Positions 18,601-26,347 of a DNA stretch of 40,434 bases are shown here, piece after piece. The stretch lies in assembly GCF_030269605.1 (NCBI RefSeq), contig NZ_BSTQ01000032.1:1-40434 (forward strand), in the 5' to 3' direction. The notes under the pieces are model-generated. The model saw only the letters and a list, made by a program, of their open reading frames with translations. It made no database searches and was not told the DNA's origin. The DNA comes from Lentzea sp. NBRC 105346 (GTDB lineage: Bacteria > Actinomycetota > Actinomycetes > Mycobacteriales > Pseudonocardiaceae). Each line of letters starts with the position of its first letter. Within the stretch, counting starts at the first letter, position 1. A program made the position numbers and the translations under genes.

Positions 18601-19464
18601 AGCATCGCCTGGGGGCCGTGGGCCGGCGGCATGGTCAACCCGGCGCTCAAGGAGCACTTCGAGAGCCAAGGGGTGCCGCTCATCCCGGTGGACGAAGGCG
18701 CTCGGCAGTTCGTCGCCGAGTTGACCAGCGGCGGTGACACGCACGTGGTGATCACCAAGGGCGAGCACGAGGAAACGCAAACCGAGCACGGCGAGGTCGA
18801 CCTCAACGAGTACTCGTGCCTGAACGACCACGCGATCAACGGCACGCCCGTCGTGCCGATGGCGTTGGCGCTGGAGTGGTTCGCCGGGTTCGCACCGGCC
18901 GTGACGGACGTCAAGGTGCTGCGCAAGCTCGGGCCTAAAGACAAGACACAGATCAAGCGCAGCAACGGACACCTGGAGATCACCAACCACTACCAGGCGA
19001 AGGTCACCTCGATCAACAGTCCACAAAGGTGGGACACGCCCGAAGGTCTCCGGGAGATCAACCCGGACGTCTACAACGGACACGACCTGTTCCACGGACC
19101 GGCCTTCCAGGTCATCCAGGAGATCAAGGGACTCTCCCGCAACGGCGGCGAAGCGACCGTCACCGGTGCGCGGGAAGCCGGCTGGTGTGGCACGGCCTGG
19201 AACACCGATCCGGCCGCGATCGACGGGGGCTTCCAGCTCGCGGTTCTTTGGGCCCGGCACGTGCTGGGCAAGTCCGCGCTGCCGATGGGAGTGCGCGAAT
19301 CGCGCACCCATCGGAAGGGCCTGCACGAAGGGAGCACGCGGGTCGTCCTGACCGCGCGCGGCATCCACCAGGACGGCGTCGAGTGCGACATCGCCTTCAT
19401 CGACGAGCACGACGAGGTGATCGCCGAGCTGCTGGGCGTCGAGATGGTGGCCTGGTCGTCATGA
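12613..19464 (+). CDS. pfaA: PfaA-like multidomain synthase: KS-AT-5xACP-KR-DH
   Basis: 2283 residues, GTG with GAGGAG upstream. Domains: ketosynthase 1-455 (C201 in TDAACASS, His in VEAHGTGTT and QIGHTKAAAG); malonyl-type acyltransferase ~550-850 (S652 in GHSFGE, TAFHSP); five acyl carrier proteins with phosphopantetheine serines S960, S1175, S1281, S1397 and S1542, all in LGIDSIKRVEIL; ketoreductase ~1600-2060 (NADPH loop GGARGVTAQ at 1797, Y1974 in QCDYAMAN); and a PKS-type dehydratase ~2065-2283 (H2073 in DHAINGTPVVP, D2204 in DGGFQLAV). This is the standard PfaA order of bacterial PUFA synthases. Linkers between carriers are long Ala/Pro tracts. The stop overlaps the pfaC start (ATGA). 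Together with PfaC and PfaD it should build a chain by repeated extension, reduction and dehydration from malonyl-CoA. It needs a phosphopantetheinyl transferase from elsewhere. Confidence 0.95.
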   Translation: MSVPVAVVGVSALLPGSSDVDGFWRSVLRGEDQITEVPPSHWLISDYYDADPKAPDKTYGKRGAFLSPVDFDPLAFGIPPNQMEATDTTQLLSLVVADQVLRDATGGSLSSLDRDRVSVILGTAPLELLATMASRLQRPVWLKALREHGVANAEAVCDSIASHYVPWQEASFPGLLSNVVAGRIANKFDLHGTNCTTDAACASSLAALQAGMNELMLGTADMVITGGVDTLNDITMYMCFSKTPALSPSGDCKPFSSEADGTILGEGLVMFALKRLADAERDGDHVYAVLKGLGTASDGRSTAIYAPLPEGQARALRRAYSAAGYGPDSVELVEAHGTGTTAGDLAEFTALRTVFSESGRVDSQWCALGSVKSQIGHTKAAAGAAGMLKAVLSLHHKVLPPTIKVSEPSPKLDLASSPMYLNTSARPWIRSSDHPRRASVSSFGFGGSNFHLTLEEYVPGNGGRTPWRVHSSPAELVLLSAASPEELARKASQVDTSAALADIARSSQSSFVPTDSARLAVVASSSAELATRLSLAVSGTQAPGVMFASGDPDPGLVGFVFSGQGSQYVGMGADLAMEFPAARAVWDSVADILPVHTRVFPVPVFSDAERASQQEALTATEWAQPALAAASLAQLALLDSLKVSPDAVAGHSFGELVALHTAGAFSADSLVRLARCRGEAMRDASVSGVMLAVSAPFSAVSAVVSELDGVWVANHNSPTQVVVSGTAAGVSAVESHFSALGVTCRRLETATAFHSPLVASAGSSLSSFLGSIEVGSPRIPVYGNADASVYPTSSDAIRSRIASHLATPVRFVDEIEAMYAAGVRTFVEVGAGSVLTGLVGKILAGRPHVAVSLDRKGKHGVTALFEALGVLAVNGVAADFDALWAHVAPPAEVVEETRPRLVKQVSGANYGKPYPPLAPVAAPSPAVADLVLQVVAEKTGYPAEVLAPDMDLEVDLGIDSIKRVEILAVVRRSVPGLPDLEVGDLGKLRTLGEITSRLGGAVVAPVQPQAAVPAAAHAPAPAAAAAVVPAAALAPAAAVVHASAAAVMPAAALAPATAAVHAPAAVPAETSVPAATPTAAAVAAASAPALVAPAPAAALGATQLPAPSAALAPAFAVATSAPAATQPPMPAPAPASTSVAGLEKLVLDVVAEKTGYPADMLAGDMDLEADLGIDSIKRVEILSAVRRAVPGLPEVDPVELGKLRTLGEITDRLGGAVPAPDQPQAPAAASAPAPAPVSAQPATSVAGLEKLVLDVVAEKTGYPADMLASDMDLEADLGIDSIKRVEILSAVRRAVPELPEVDPVELGKLRTLGEITDRLGGVAPAPEQPQAPAVTPAPAAAPVEAPAVVPVPVSAPAATSVMGLEKLVLDVVAEKTGYPADMLAGDMDLEADLGIDSIKRVEILSAVRRAVPELPEVDPVELGKLRTLGEITDRLGGGVGAAPMQPQAPAAAQPPAAAAAPVATLPQAAAAVPAFTQPQAPAAPPATAFAPTTAQTPAPAQPPAPMADLEKLVLDVVAEKTGYPADMLASDMDLEADLGIDSIKRVEILSAVRRAVPQLPEVDPVELSKLRTLGEITASLGNTKQETKQAKPEQPDLVRRAVRMKEAAPCGLSLPGLRDGQVTVTDDGTGVARHLVARLKAKGINAHQGEVSETTERVVHLGGLKNASTIDQAIEIQKALFRDARKMADNAKLFVTVQDTGGDYGIEGTERAWVGGVAGLTRTAAREWPDATTKTIDIQRGRRTPSAVAEAIAKELLTGGSSTDIGLKANGQRSKIHAIHTKAEPHRKIQGVIVATGGARGVTAQALIELARQYAPKILLLGRTERQQDTYKAKDETELRRLIIQQTGKKPAEVNAIVADILKAREVEETIERIREAGSEVRYANVDTRDPEALKATLAEARAWGPITGIVHGAGVLADKRIAEKTDEQFAKVFDTKVKGLQALLEATKDDPLETICLFSSISAFAGNAGQCDYAMANEVLNQVAHAQKREGCTVRSIAWGPWAGGMVNPALKEHFESQGVPLIPVDEGARQFVAELTSGGDTHVVITKGEHEETQTEHGEVDLNEYSCLNDHAINGTPVVPMALALEWFAGFAPAVTDVKVLRKLGPKDKTQIKRSNGHLEITNHYQAKVTSINSPQRWDTPEGLREINPDVYNGHDLFHGPAFQVIQEIKGLSRNGGEATVTGAREAGWCGTAWNTDPAAIDGGFQLAVLWARHVLGKSALPMGVRESRTHRKGLHEGSTRVVLTARGIHQDGVECDIAFIDEHDEVIAELLGVEMVAWSS
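15394..17355 (+). repeat. Tandem ACP-coding repeats inside pfaA (five copies)
   Basis: Five ~228-bp ACP modules lie at about 15394-15615, 16030-16257, 16348-16575, 16696-16923 and 17128-17355. They are separated by Ala/Pro-coding linkers of uneven length; serine-to-serine spacing is 215, 106, 116 and 145 residues. Copies 2-5 are nearly identical in protein (GLEKLVLDVVAEKTGYPADM repeated), while copy 1 is divergent. Long near-identical DNA makes this stretch prone to recombination and to assembly collapse. Confidence 0.95.
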
Positions 19465-22400
19465 GGTTCGAACCGATCGCGATCGTCGGGCGGGGCGCGG
19501 TCCTGCCCGGCGGTCCCGACCCGGACACCTTCTGCGCCAACGTTCTCGCGGGCCGGATGAGCATCAGCAGAACGCCGGCAGACCGGTGGCGTGCCAAGGA
19601 CGTGGAGGTGTCCTGCGAGGTCGGTGGATACGTCACCGAGCCGGGCTCACCTCGAGAATGGATCAACAGCTGCCTCGAGCAGGCACTGAAGAACTTGTCC
19701 GGCAAACGGACGGGCCTGGTGCTGGGCAACCTGTCGTTCCCCACCGCGGGCATGGCCACCTACGCCGAGCAGGTGTGGCGCAAGGACCAGAGGAACAACG
19801 CCGAAGCTCGCTTCATGTCGGGGCTCCCGGCACACCTGGCCGCCGAGGAGTTCGGGCTCACGAGCGCGTTCGCGCTGGACGCGGCGTGTGCGTCGAGCCT
19901 CTACGCGATCAAGCTCGCGTGCGACCGGTTGCACGACCGCGACGCCGACGTCATGGTGGCAGGGGCGGTGAACTGCTCGGACGACCTGTTCATCCACGCC
20001 GGCTTCACCAAGCTCGCCGCGCTCAGCAAGAGCGGGCAGAGCCGTCCGTTCCACAAACACGCCGACGGCCTGGTCCCCGCTGAAGGCGCCGCGGTCGTCA
20101 CGCTCATGCGGCTCGCGGACGTCAGGGACGAAGAGGTCCTCGGCGTCATCCGCGGTGTCGGGTTGTCCAACGACGGTCGTGGCGCGGGTCTGCTCGTCCC
20201 CAGCGCCGAAGGTCAGATTCGGGCGATGCGCCAGGCCTACGAACTGGCCGGCGTCGCGCCGGAGACCGTCGAGCTGCTGGAATGCCACGCCACCGGTACG
20301 ACGGTCGGCGACGCGGTCGAGATCAGCAGCGCGCACGAGATCTTCAAGCACCACTCGGGCCTCCCGATCGGCTCGGCCAAGTCCAACGTCGGCCACCTGA
20401 TCACCGCCGCCGGCGCCGCCGGGCTGATCAAGGTCCTCGGCGCCTTCAAAGCCGGGATCCGGCCGAAGACACTCAACGCGGACGACCCGATCGACATCCC
20501 GAATCCGTTGCGAGTCCTGCACGAAGCCGAGGAGTGGACCAACCCGAAGCGCGCCGCCGTCAGCGCGTTCGGCTTCGGAGGCAACAACGCGCACCTCATC
20601 GTGGACGCACCGGGAACCACGGTCGCGACCGTCGAACCCATGCCGCGCAACGAACCCGTCGCGATCATTGCCATCGGCGCAAAGGTCGGCAACGGGGACA
20701 GCGCGCACGACTTCAAGCACAACCTGTTCACCGGCACCAGGAACACGAAGCGCGAGACCGTCGACGTGGCGATGCCGGGCCTGCGGATGCCCCCGGTCGA
20801 CGTCCTGCAGACGCACGCACAGCAGCTCCTCGTCCTCGAAGCCGCGCGGGAAGCGGTGCAGGGTCTCGACCTTCCGCGCGAACGGACGATGGTGCTCGTC
20901 GGCATGGGCTGCGACCCCGAGGTCGCTCGTTACGGCGCTCGCTGGCGCGCGGACCAGGACGAACGCGACGGTGTCATCGCCGAGCTGACCAGCGCGGGCG
21001 TCGTCGGCACCATGCCGAACATCACCGCCAACCGCCTCAACGTGCTGCTGGACCTGGCCGGGCCGAGCTTCAGTGTCTCGGCCGAGGAGGCGTCCGGCAT
21101 CCGCGCGCTGGAGATCGCCGCGCGCGCCATCCGCACCGGCGAGGCCGACGCGGCCGTCGTCGGCGCGGTCGACCTGTCGTGCGAACCGGTGCACGAGCAG
21201 GCACTGAAGGATCTCGGCATCCAAAGAACATCCGGTGACGCGGCCGTCGTGCTGGTCCTGAAAAAGCTCAGCGACACCGATGACGCGATCGCCATCCTCG
21301 ACGACGCGACCACCGAGGCGGCACTGGTCGTGGGGGACCGGGGCTTCGACCCGGCGAGCACCTTCGGCACCCCGCACGCGGCCAAGGGCCTGCTCGCGGT
21401 GGCCACGGCCGCGCTCGCGCTCCGCCACCGCGCCACCCCGCGACCGGACGCACCGGCCGACCCGGCGTTCGACGTCGACACCGCCAAGGTGACGATCACG
21501 CCGCTGCACGCCCCGGAGACCACGGTCCGCCTGCGCAAGCACCGGACCAGGCCGTGGATCGCCGAACGGCCGTCGCGCCTCAGGATCTACTCCGGCAACG
21601 ACAAGGCCGAAGTTCTGCGAGCACTGGAAGAAGGCCGCGAAGAAGAACAGGGCCCGGCCCGGCTGGTGCTGCTCGACGGCAACGACGAACCGGCCAGGAA
21701 GTGGCTGGAGGGACGTGGTCCCAAGACGGAGGGCGCGGCGTACCGGGACAAGCCGATCACCGGCGAGATCGGGTTCGTCTTCACCGGCGGCATGGCCGCG
21801 TACCCCGGCATGGGCCGCGAACTGCTACTGGCGTTCCCGCACCTGATCGAGGAGATCGAGACCAGGTCCGGCAGCGTCAAGGACGTCGTCGGCTGGGCGT
21901 TCGAGCAGGACGCCAAGCCGAAGGAGGTGCTCGACCAGATCTGGGGCACCGCGCTGCTCAGCCAGATCCACGCCGCGATCACCCGCGACGTCCTCGGCAT
22001 CGCACCGAACGCCGCGCTGGGCTACTCGGCCGGCGAGTCGAACGCGTTGGTGGCGCTGGGCGTCTGGACCGACATGCGCAAACTGCGCGCGGAGATGACG
22101 TCGAGCGGCATGTTCAGCCGCCAGGTCGCCGGCGAGTTCGCCGCCATCAAACGGGCCTGGGCGCGCCACGGCATCGAGGGCAGCTGGAAGAACTACCTGA
22201 TCGGCGCCGACCCGGACCACGTCCGCAAGACGCTGCACGGCGAGCAGGCCGTGCACCTCATCGCGGTCAACTCCCCGGAGTCCTGCATCATCGGTGGCGA
22301 GCGGAGCGCGTGCGAGAGCGTGCTGTCCACACTGGACACGACGTACGCGCTGCCGATTCCGTACGAGCTGGCCGTGCACACGCCCGAACTGGGTGAGGTG

Positions 22401-25400
22401 CGCAACGAGTGGTGGCGGCTGCACTGCCGCCCGACCACGCCGCCGGAGGGCGTCCGGTTCTACAGTTGCGCCACCGACGACTCGTACTTCCCGACCGCGG
22501 AACGCGTCGCGGACGCGCTCACCGCGCAGGCCGTCGGCACGATGGACTTCGCCGGCGCCATCGAGCAGGCGTGGCGCGACGGCGTGCGCGTGTTCGTCGA
22601 ACACGGCCCGAAGTCGTTGTGCAGCGAATGGATCCGCCAGACGCTCGGCGACCGCGAGCACCTCGCCGTCGCGCTCGACGCCCAGGACGGCCGCAGCGTC
22701 CGGCAGCTCAGCCGGGTCGCCGCGGAGCTCGTCGCGGCGGGCGTTCCCGTCGACACCGAAGCACTGCTGAACCACCTCGGCACGGCCTGGCCGCACGCCG
22801 ACGCCCTGGGACGCGTCATCACGCTGCCCGCACATCCCCCGGAGGTCAGGTTGTCGAAAACGAACGTGATGGCCCGGCCGCCCGCACTGCCGTCCGTACA
22901 CGCGAAACCGAGCGGCCTGCCCGGCCCGAAGTTCAACCGCGCGCAGCTCGAGCACCTGGCCAGTGGCCGGATTTCGGACCTCTTCGGGTTCATGTTCGAG
23001 CCACAGGATCAGTACGCGCGCCAGTGCCGCATGCCCGAACCGCCGATGCTGCTCGCCGACCGGGTGACCGGGATCGAGGCCGAGCCCGGCAGCATGAGCA
23101 CCGGCAGGATCTGGACCGAGACCGACGTGACGCAGGACGCGTGGTACCTCGACAGCACCGGCCGCATGCCGCCCGGCATCCTCATCGAGGCCGGGCAGGC
23201 CGACCTGCTGCTGATCAGCTACCTCGGCGCGGACCTGCTCAACCAGGGCGAGCGCGTGTACCGGCTGCTCGGCTGCGAGCTGACCTACCACGGCAGCCCG
23301 CCCGTGCCCGGCGAGACGCTGAAGTACCAGATCGAGATCGACGGCCACGCCGAGCTCAACGGCATCCGGTTGTTCTTCTTCCACTACGACTGCTACGTCG
23401 GCGACGAGCTGCGCCTGTCCGTCCGAAAAGGACAGGCCGGGTTCTTCACCGACGCCGAGCTGGCCGCGACGACCGGCGTGATCTGGGATCCCGCCCAGGA
23501 GCAGCCGCACGGACAGGTCGACCAGCCGCTGATCACCAGCGCGCCGCGCAGCTTCGACGCCGCGGCCGTGCGCGCGTTCGCCGAGGGCCGGCCGTGGGAC
23601 TGCTTCGGCCCGCAGTGGGAGACCACGAAGGCGCACAGCCGCACGCCGCGCATCGACGACGGCCGCATGCTCTTCCTGGGCGAGGTCACCGACTTCGACG
23701 TCAAGGGCGGCCCGTGGCAGCGTGGCTACCTGAAAGCCGAGACGAAGATCGCGCCGGACGACTGGTTCTTCGACGGGCACTTCAAGAACGACCCGTGCAT
23801 GCCCGGCACGCTGATGTTCCAGGGCTGCGTGCAGGCCATGTCGTTCTACCTCGCGGGCTGCGGTTTCACCATCGGCAACGACGCGTGGCGCTTCGAGGTC
23901 GTGCCCGGCGCGGCCTATGACATGCGGTGCCGCGGCCAGGTCACGCCGGACAGCCGCGACCTGAGCTACGAGGTGTTCGTCTCCGAACTGGTCGCCGGCC
24001 CGATCCCGACGCTGTACGCGGACGTGCTGTGCACTGTGGACGGCGTGAAGGCGTTCCACGCCAAGCGCGTCGGCCTGCGGCTCGTGCCGGACTGGCCGCT
24101 CGACCAGTGGCGTTCACAGCTCGTGAACTCCGAGCAGGACCCACGCGTCGCCGTCGCCGGTGGCGCCACGTTCGACTACACGGCCCTGCTGGCCTGCGCG
24201 TGGGGCCGGCCGTCCGAGGCGTTCGGCCCGCTGTACGAACGGTTCGACAGCCACCGCCGGGTCGCGCGACTGCCCGGAGCGCCCTATCACTTCATGACCA
24301 GGGTGACCGGGACGACCGGCGAGATCGGCGGCATGGAGCGCGGCAGCTCGTGCGTCGTCGAGTACGAGGTGCCGTCCGACGCCTGGTACTTCGCCGAGAA
24401 CCACGGGACGATGCCGATCTCCGTGCTGATGGAGGTCGTGCTGCAGCCGTGCGGCTGGCTCGCCTCCTACGTGGGCTGTGCGGTCGAGATCGACAAGGAC
24501 CTGCTGTTCCGCAACCTCGACGGCAAGGGCACCATCCACCGCGAGATCACGCCCGGCACCGAGGTGATCCGCACCCACACGAAGCTGCGCGACATCTCGA
24601 TCAACGGCACGATGATCATCGTCTCGTTCGATGTGCGGTGCTACACCGACGACGAGCTGGTCTACGAGCTCGACACCGTCTTCGGGTTCTTCCCGCCCGA
24701 GGCGTTCGTCGACCAGCCCGGACTCGGCTCCACCGAAGCGGAACGCGCGGCGATCGCACCGACCACGAACATCGACCTCACCCAGTACGGCAGCGGTGAG
24801 CTGCGGCTGCCCGGCGACATGCTGCGGATGCTGGACCGGGTCACGAACTTCGACCCCACCGGTGGCGCGGCCGGACTCGGCCGGCTCACCGCGGAGAAGG
24901 ACGTCGACGCGGGGGAGTGGTTCTTCAAGGCCCACTTCTTCCAGGACCCCGTGCAGCCGGGCTCGCTCGGCATCGAGGCGCTGTACCAGCTGCTGCAGTT
25001 CTACCTGATCGAACGCGGTGCGGGTGAGGGGATCGCGAACCCGAGGTTCGAGATGATGATGGACACCGCGCCGATGGTGTGGAAGTACCGCGGCCAGGTC
25101 GTCCCGTCCCACTCGGTCATCACCTCCGAGGTGGAGATCACCTCGTACGACCCGGCGTCGCGGTCCGCCGGGGCCAAGGCCTCGCTGTGGGTGGACGGCA
25201 AGCGCATCTACAGCTGTGTGGACCTCGGCGCACGTGTGGTCGGAACTTCTTCGCAAGACGACTGGCTACGGGACCACCGTCCAACATGGACAGTCCCGGT
25301 CGTGCCGATGATGTCGGTGCTCGACCGGCTCGCCGGTGACGCGACCGCACTGCGGGACGTCACGCTCAACCGGTGGATCCCGGCCGACCAGCCGCCGCGG

Positions 25401-26291
25401 TTCCAGCTCGAACGGGACGGCGATCGCGTCACGCTGCTCGCGTGGCGCGAGGCTCCGAAGGCGGTGCTGTCGCGGTTCGAGCCCGTGGCGTCGGCGACCG
25501 TCGTGGCGCCCGGCGCGCGGCCGGCGCCGTTCGCGGAGCTGCCGAACGCTTCGCCGGTCACCGATTTCTACACCTCGGGTGAGCTGTTCCACGGCCCGGC
25601 GTTCCACTACCTGAAGTCGTTGCGGCGCGGCGCGGGCGGCGCTTCCGGTGTGCTCGACGCGAGCGCCGGATCCGTCCCGCGGGGCAACCTGCACCAGGGG
25701 CTGCTGGACGCGGCGACGCACGTGATCCCGCACGACAGCCTGTGGCGGTGGTACCAGGAGATCCCGCGCGACCAGGTCGCCTACCCGCACCGGATCACGA
25801 GCTTCGAGCAGTTCGAACCGTTGCCCGACAGCGGTGAGGTGCAGGTGGAGGCGCGGTTCGCCGGCTTCGAGAACGGCGATCGCCGGTTCCCCGTGGTGCA
25901 GCTGCAGCTGTTGCGGGAGGGACGGGTGCTGGTCGCGTTGCGGCTCGTCGAGGTGCTGATGCCGACCGGCACGTTCGGTGCGGCTTCGTCGTCTCAACGA
26001 CGGGCGTTCCTACGCGACCGCGTCTATGCCGACGGTCTGGGGATCTCGACGACGACCGATGGCGTCACGCGGCTGACACTGTCCGATGTGGAGCAGTGTG
26101 ACTGGCTGGCGGGCACGGTGGCGACTGCGTACGGACTGCCTAAGGGCGCGCGCGGGCGCGATCACCTTGTGCGGATCGCGGTCGCGGACCACGTGGCGCG
26201 CAAGCTGCTCGTCCACCCGTCCAAAGTCCAGGTGGACAACCACAATCTGGAGTTCACGGACCTCGGTGACGAGGTCATCGTGCAAGGCTGA
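19461..26291 (+). CDS. pfaC: PfaC-like multidomain synthase: KS-CLF-AT-DH-DH-PS-DH
   Basis: 2276 residues; ATG 19461 overlaps the pfaA stop. Domains: ketosynthase ~1-400 (C143 in LDAACASSLY, His in ECHATGTT and NVGHLITAAG); chain-length-factor-like KS ~400-690, where the catalytic Cys is Glu (E543 in VSAEEASG); acyltransferase ~765-1090 (S856 in GYSAGES); two FabA-type double hot-dog dehydratase units ~1170-1870, each with an inactive-looking first half and a His-bearing second half (H1440 in DGHFKNDP, H1825 in KAHFFQDP); then a polyketide-type dehydratase-like region ~1910-2190 (H1939 in RDHRPTW, D2083 in LLDAATH) where the usual HxxxG glycine is Trp. The last ~90 residues (KGARGRDHLVRIAVADHVARK) are unassigned and only faintly recall a phosphopantetheinyl transferase. 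Placing AT in this protein recalls the three-gene Pfa sets of myxobacteria, but no acylglycerol-phosphate acyltransferase is present at the end. Confidence 0.92.
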   Translation: MRFEPIAIVGRGAVLPGGPDPDTFCANVLAGRMSISRTPADRWRAKDVEVSCEVGGYVTEPGSPREWINSCLEQALKNLSGKRTGLVLGNLSFPTAGMATYAEQVWRKDQRNNAEARFMSGLPAHLAAEEFGLTSAFALDAACASSLYAIKLACDRLHDRDADVMVAGAVNCSDDLFIHAGFTKLAALSKSGQSRPFHKHADGLVPAEGAAVVTLMRLADVRDEEVLGVIRGVGLSNDGRGAGLLVPSAEGQIRAMRQAYELAGVAPETVELLECHATGTTVGDAVEISSAHEIFKHHSGLPIGSAKSNVGHLITAAGAAGLIKVLGAFKAGIRPKTLNADDPIDIPNPLRVLHEAEEWTNPKRAAVSAFGFGGNNAHLIVDAPGTTVATVEPMPRNEPVAIIAIGAKVGNGDSAHDFKHNLFTGTRNTKRETVDVAMPGLRMPPVDVLQTHAQQLLVLEAAREAVQGLDLPRERTMVLVGMGCDPEVARYGARWRADQDERDGVIAELTSAGVVGTMPNITANRLNVLLDLAGPSFSVSAEEASGIRALEIAARAIRTGEADAAVVGAVDLSCEPVHEQALKDLGIQRTSGDAAVVLVLKKLSDTDDAIAILDDATTEAALVVGDRGFDPASTFGTPHAAKGLLAVATAALALRHRATPRPDAPADPAFDVDTAKVTITPLHAPETTVRLRKHRTRPWIAERPSRLRIYSGNDKAEVLRALEEGREEEQGPARLVLLDGNDEPARKWLEGRGPKTEGAAYRDKPITGEIGFVFTGGMAAYPGMGRELLLAFPHLIEEIETRSGSVKDVVGWAFEQDAKPKEVLDQIWGTALLSQIHAAITRDVLGIAPNAALGYSAGESNALVALGVWTDMRKLRAEMTSSGMFSRQVAGEFAAIKRAWARHGIEGSWKNYLIGADPDHVRKTLHGEQAVHLIAVNSPESCIIGGERSACESVLSTLDTTYALPIPYELAVHTPELGEVRNEWWRLHCRPTTPPEGVRFYSCATDDSYFPTAERVADALTAQAVGTMDFAGAIEQAWRDGVRVFVEHGPKSLCSEWIRQTLGDREHLAVALDAQDGRSVRQLSRVAAELVAAGVPVDTEALLNHLGTAWPHADALGRVITLPAHPPEVRLSKTNVMARPPALPSVHAKPSGLPGPKFNRAQLEHLASGRISDLFGFMFEPQDQYARQCRMPEPPMLLADRVTGIEAEPGSMSTGRIWTETDVTQDAWYLDSTGRMPPGILIEAGQADLLLISYLGADLLNQGERVYRLLGCELTYHGSPPVPGETLKYQIEIDGHAELNGIRLFFFHYDCYVGDELRLSVRKGQAGFFTDAELAATTGVIWDPAQEQPHGQVDQPLITSAPRSFDAAAVRAFAEGRPWDCFGPQWETTKAHSRTPRIDDGRMLFLGEVTDFDVKGGPWQRGYLKAETKIAPDDWFFDGHFKNDPCMPGTLMFQGCVQAMSFYLAGCGFTIGNDAWRFEVVPGAAYDMRCRGQVTPDSRDLSYEVFVSELVAGPIPTLYADVLCTVDGVKAFHAKRVGLRLVPDWPLDQWRSQLVNSEQDPRVAVAGGATFDYTALLACAWGRPSEAFGPLYERFDSHRRVARLPGAPYHFMTRVTGTTGEIGGMERGSSCVVEYEVPSDAWYFAENHGTMPISVLMEVVLQPCGWLASYVGCAVEIDKDLLFRNLDGKGTIHREITPGTEVIRTHTKLRDISINGTMIIVSFDVRCYTDDELVYELDTVFGFFPPEAFVDQPGLGSTEAERAAIAPTTNIDLTQYGSGELRLPGDMLRMLDRVTNFDPTGGAAGLGRLTAEKDVDAGEWFFKAHFFQDPVQPGSLGIEALYQLLQFYLIERGAGEGIANPRFEMMMDTAPMVWKYRGQVVPSHSVITSEVEITSYDPASRSAGAKASLWVDGKRIYSCVDLGARVVGTSSQDDWLRDHRPTWTVPVVPMMSVLDRLAGDATALRDVTLNRWIPADQPPRFQLERDGDRVTLLAWREAPKAVLSRFEPVASATVVAPGARPAPFAELPNASPVTDFYTSGELFHGPAFHYLKSLRRGAGGASGVLDASAGSVPRGNLHQGLLDAATHVIPHDSLWRWYQEIPRDQVAYPHRITSFEQFEPLPDSGEVQVEARFAGFENGDRRFPVVQLQLLREGRVLVALRLVEVLMPTGTFGAASSSQRRAFLRDRVYADGLGISTTTDGVTRLTLSDVEQCDWLAGTVATAYGLPKGARGRDHLVRIAVADHVARKLLVHPSKVQVDNHNLEFTDLGDEVIVQG

Positions 26292-26294
26292 ATT

Positions 26295-26346
26295 GCTATG
26301 GGGGAGCTTTCCAAGCGCCCAGCGCTTGGAAAGCTCCCCCCATAGC
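26295..26346. terminator. Bidirectional terminator after pfaC
   Basis: A long inverted repeat with arms 26295-26318 and 26322-26346, a 3-nt loop, about 24 bp paired and one bulged C in the right arm. It fills the 56-bp gap between the convergent pfaC and FAD monooxygenase genes, so it should stop transcription from both sides. Confidence 0.88.
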
Positions 26347-26347
26347 G

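Noticed and set aside
17593..19410. 605-codon minus-strand frame under pfaA
   Set aside because: Shadow of the KR-DH coding region; composition is His/Arg/Asp-rich and no domain is recognisable.
19029..19460. Upstream extension of pfaC
   Set aside because: It overlaps the dehydratase end of pfaA in another frame; ATG 19461 gives the ATGA overlap and a normal KS start.
19461..21560. Second KS of PfaC as a broken ketosynthase
   Set aside because: Loss of the Cys (E543) is the normal state of the chain-length-factor position in PfaC proteins.
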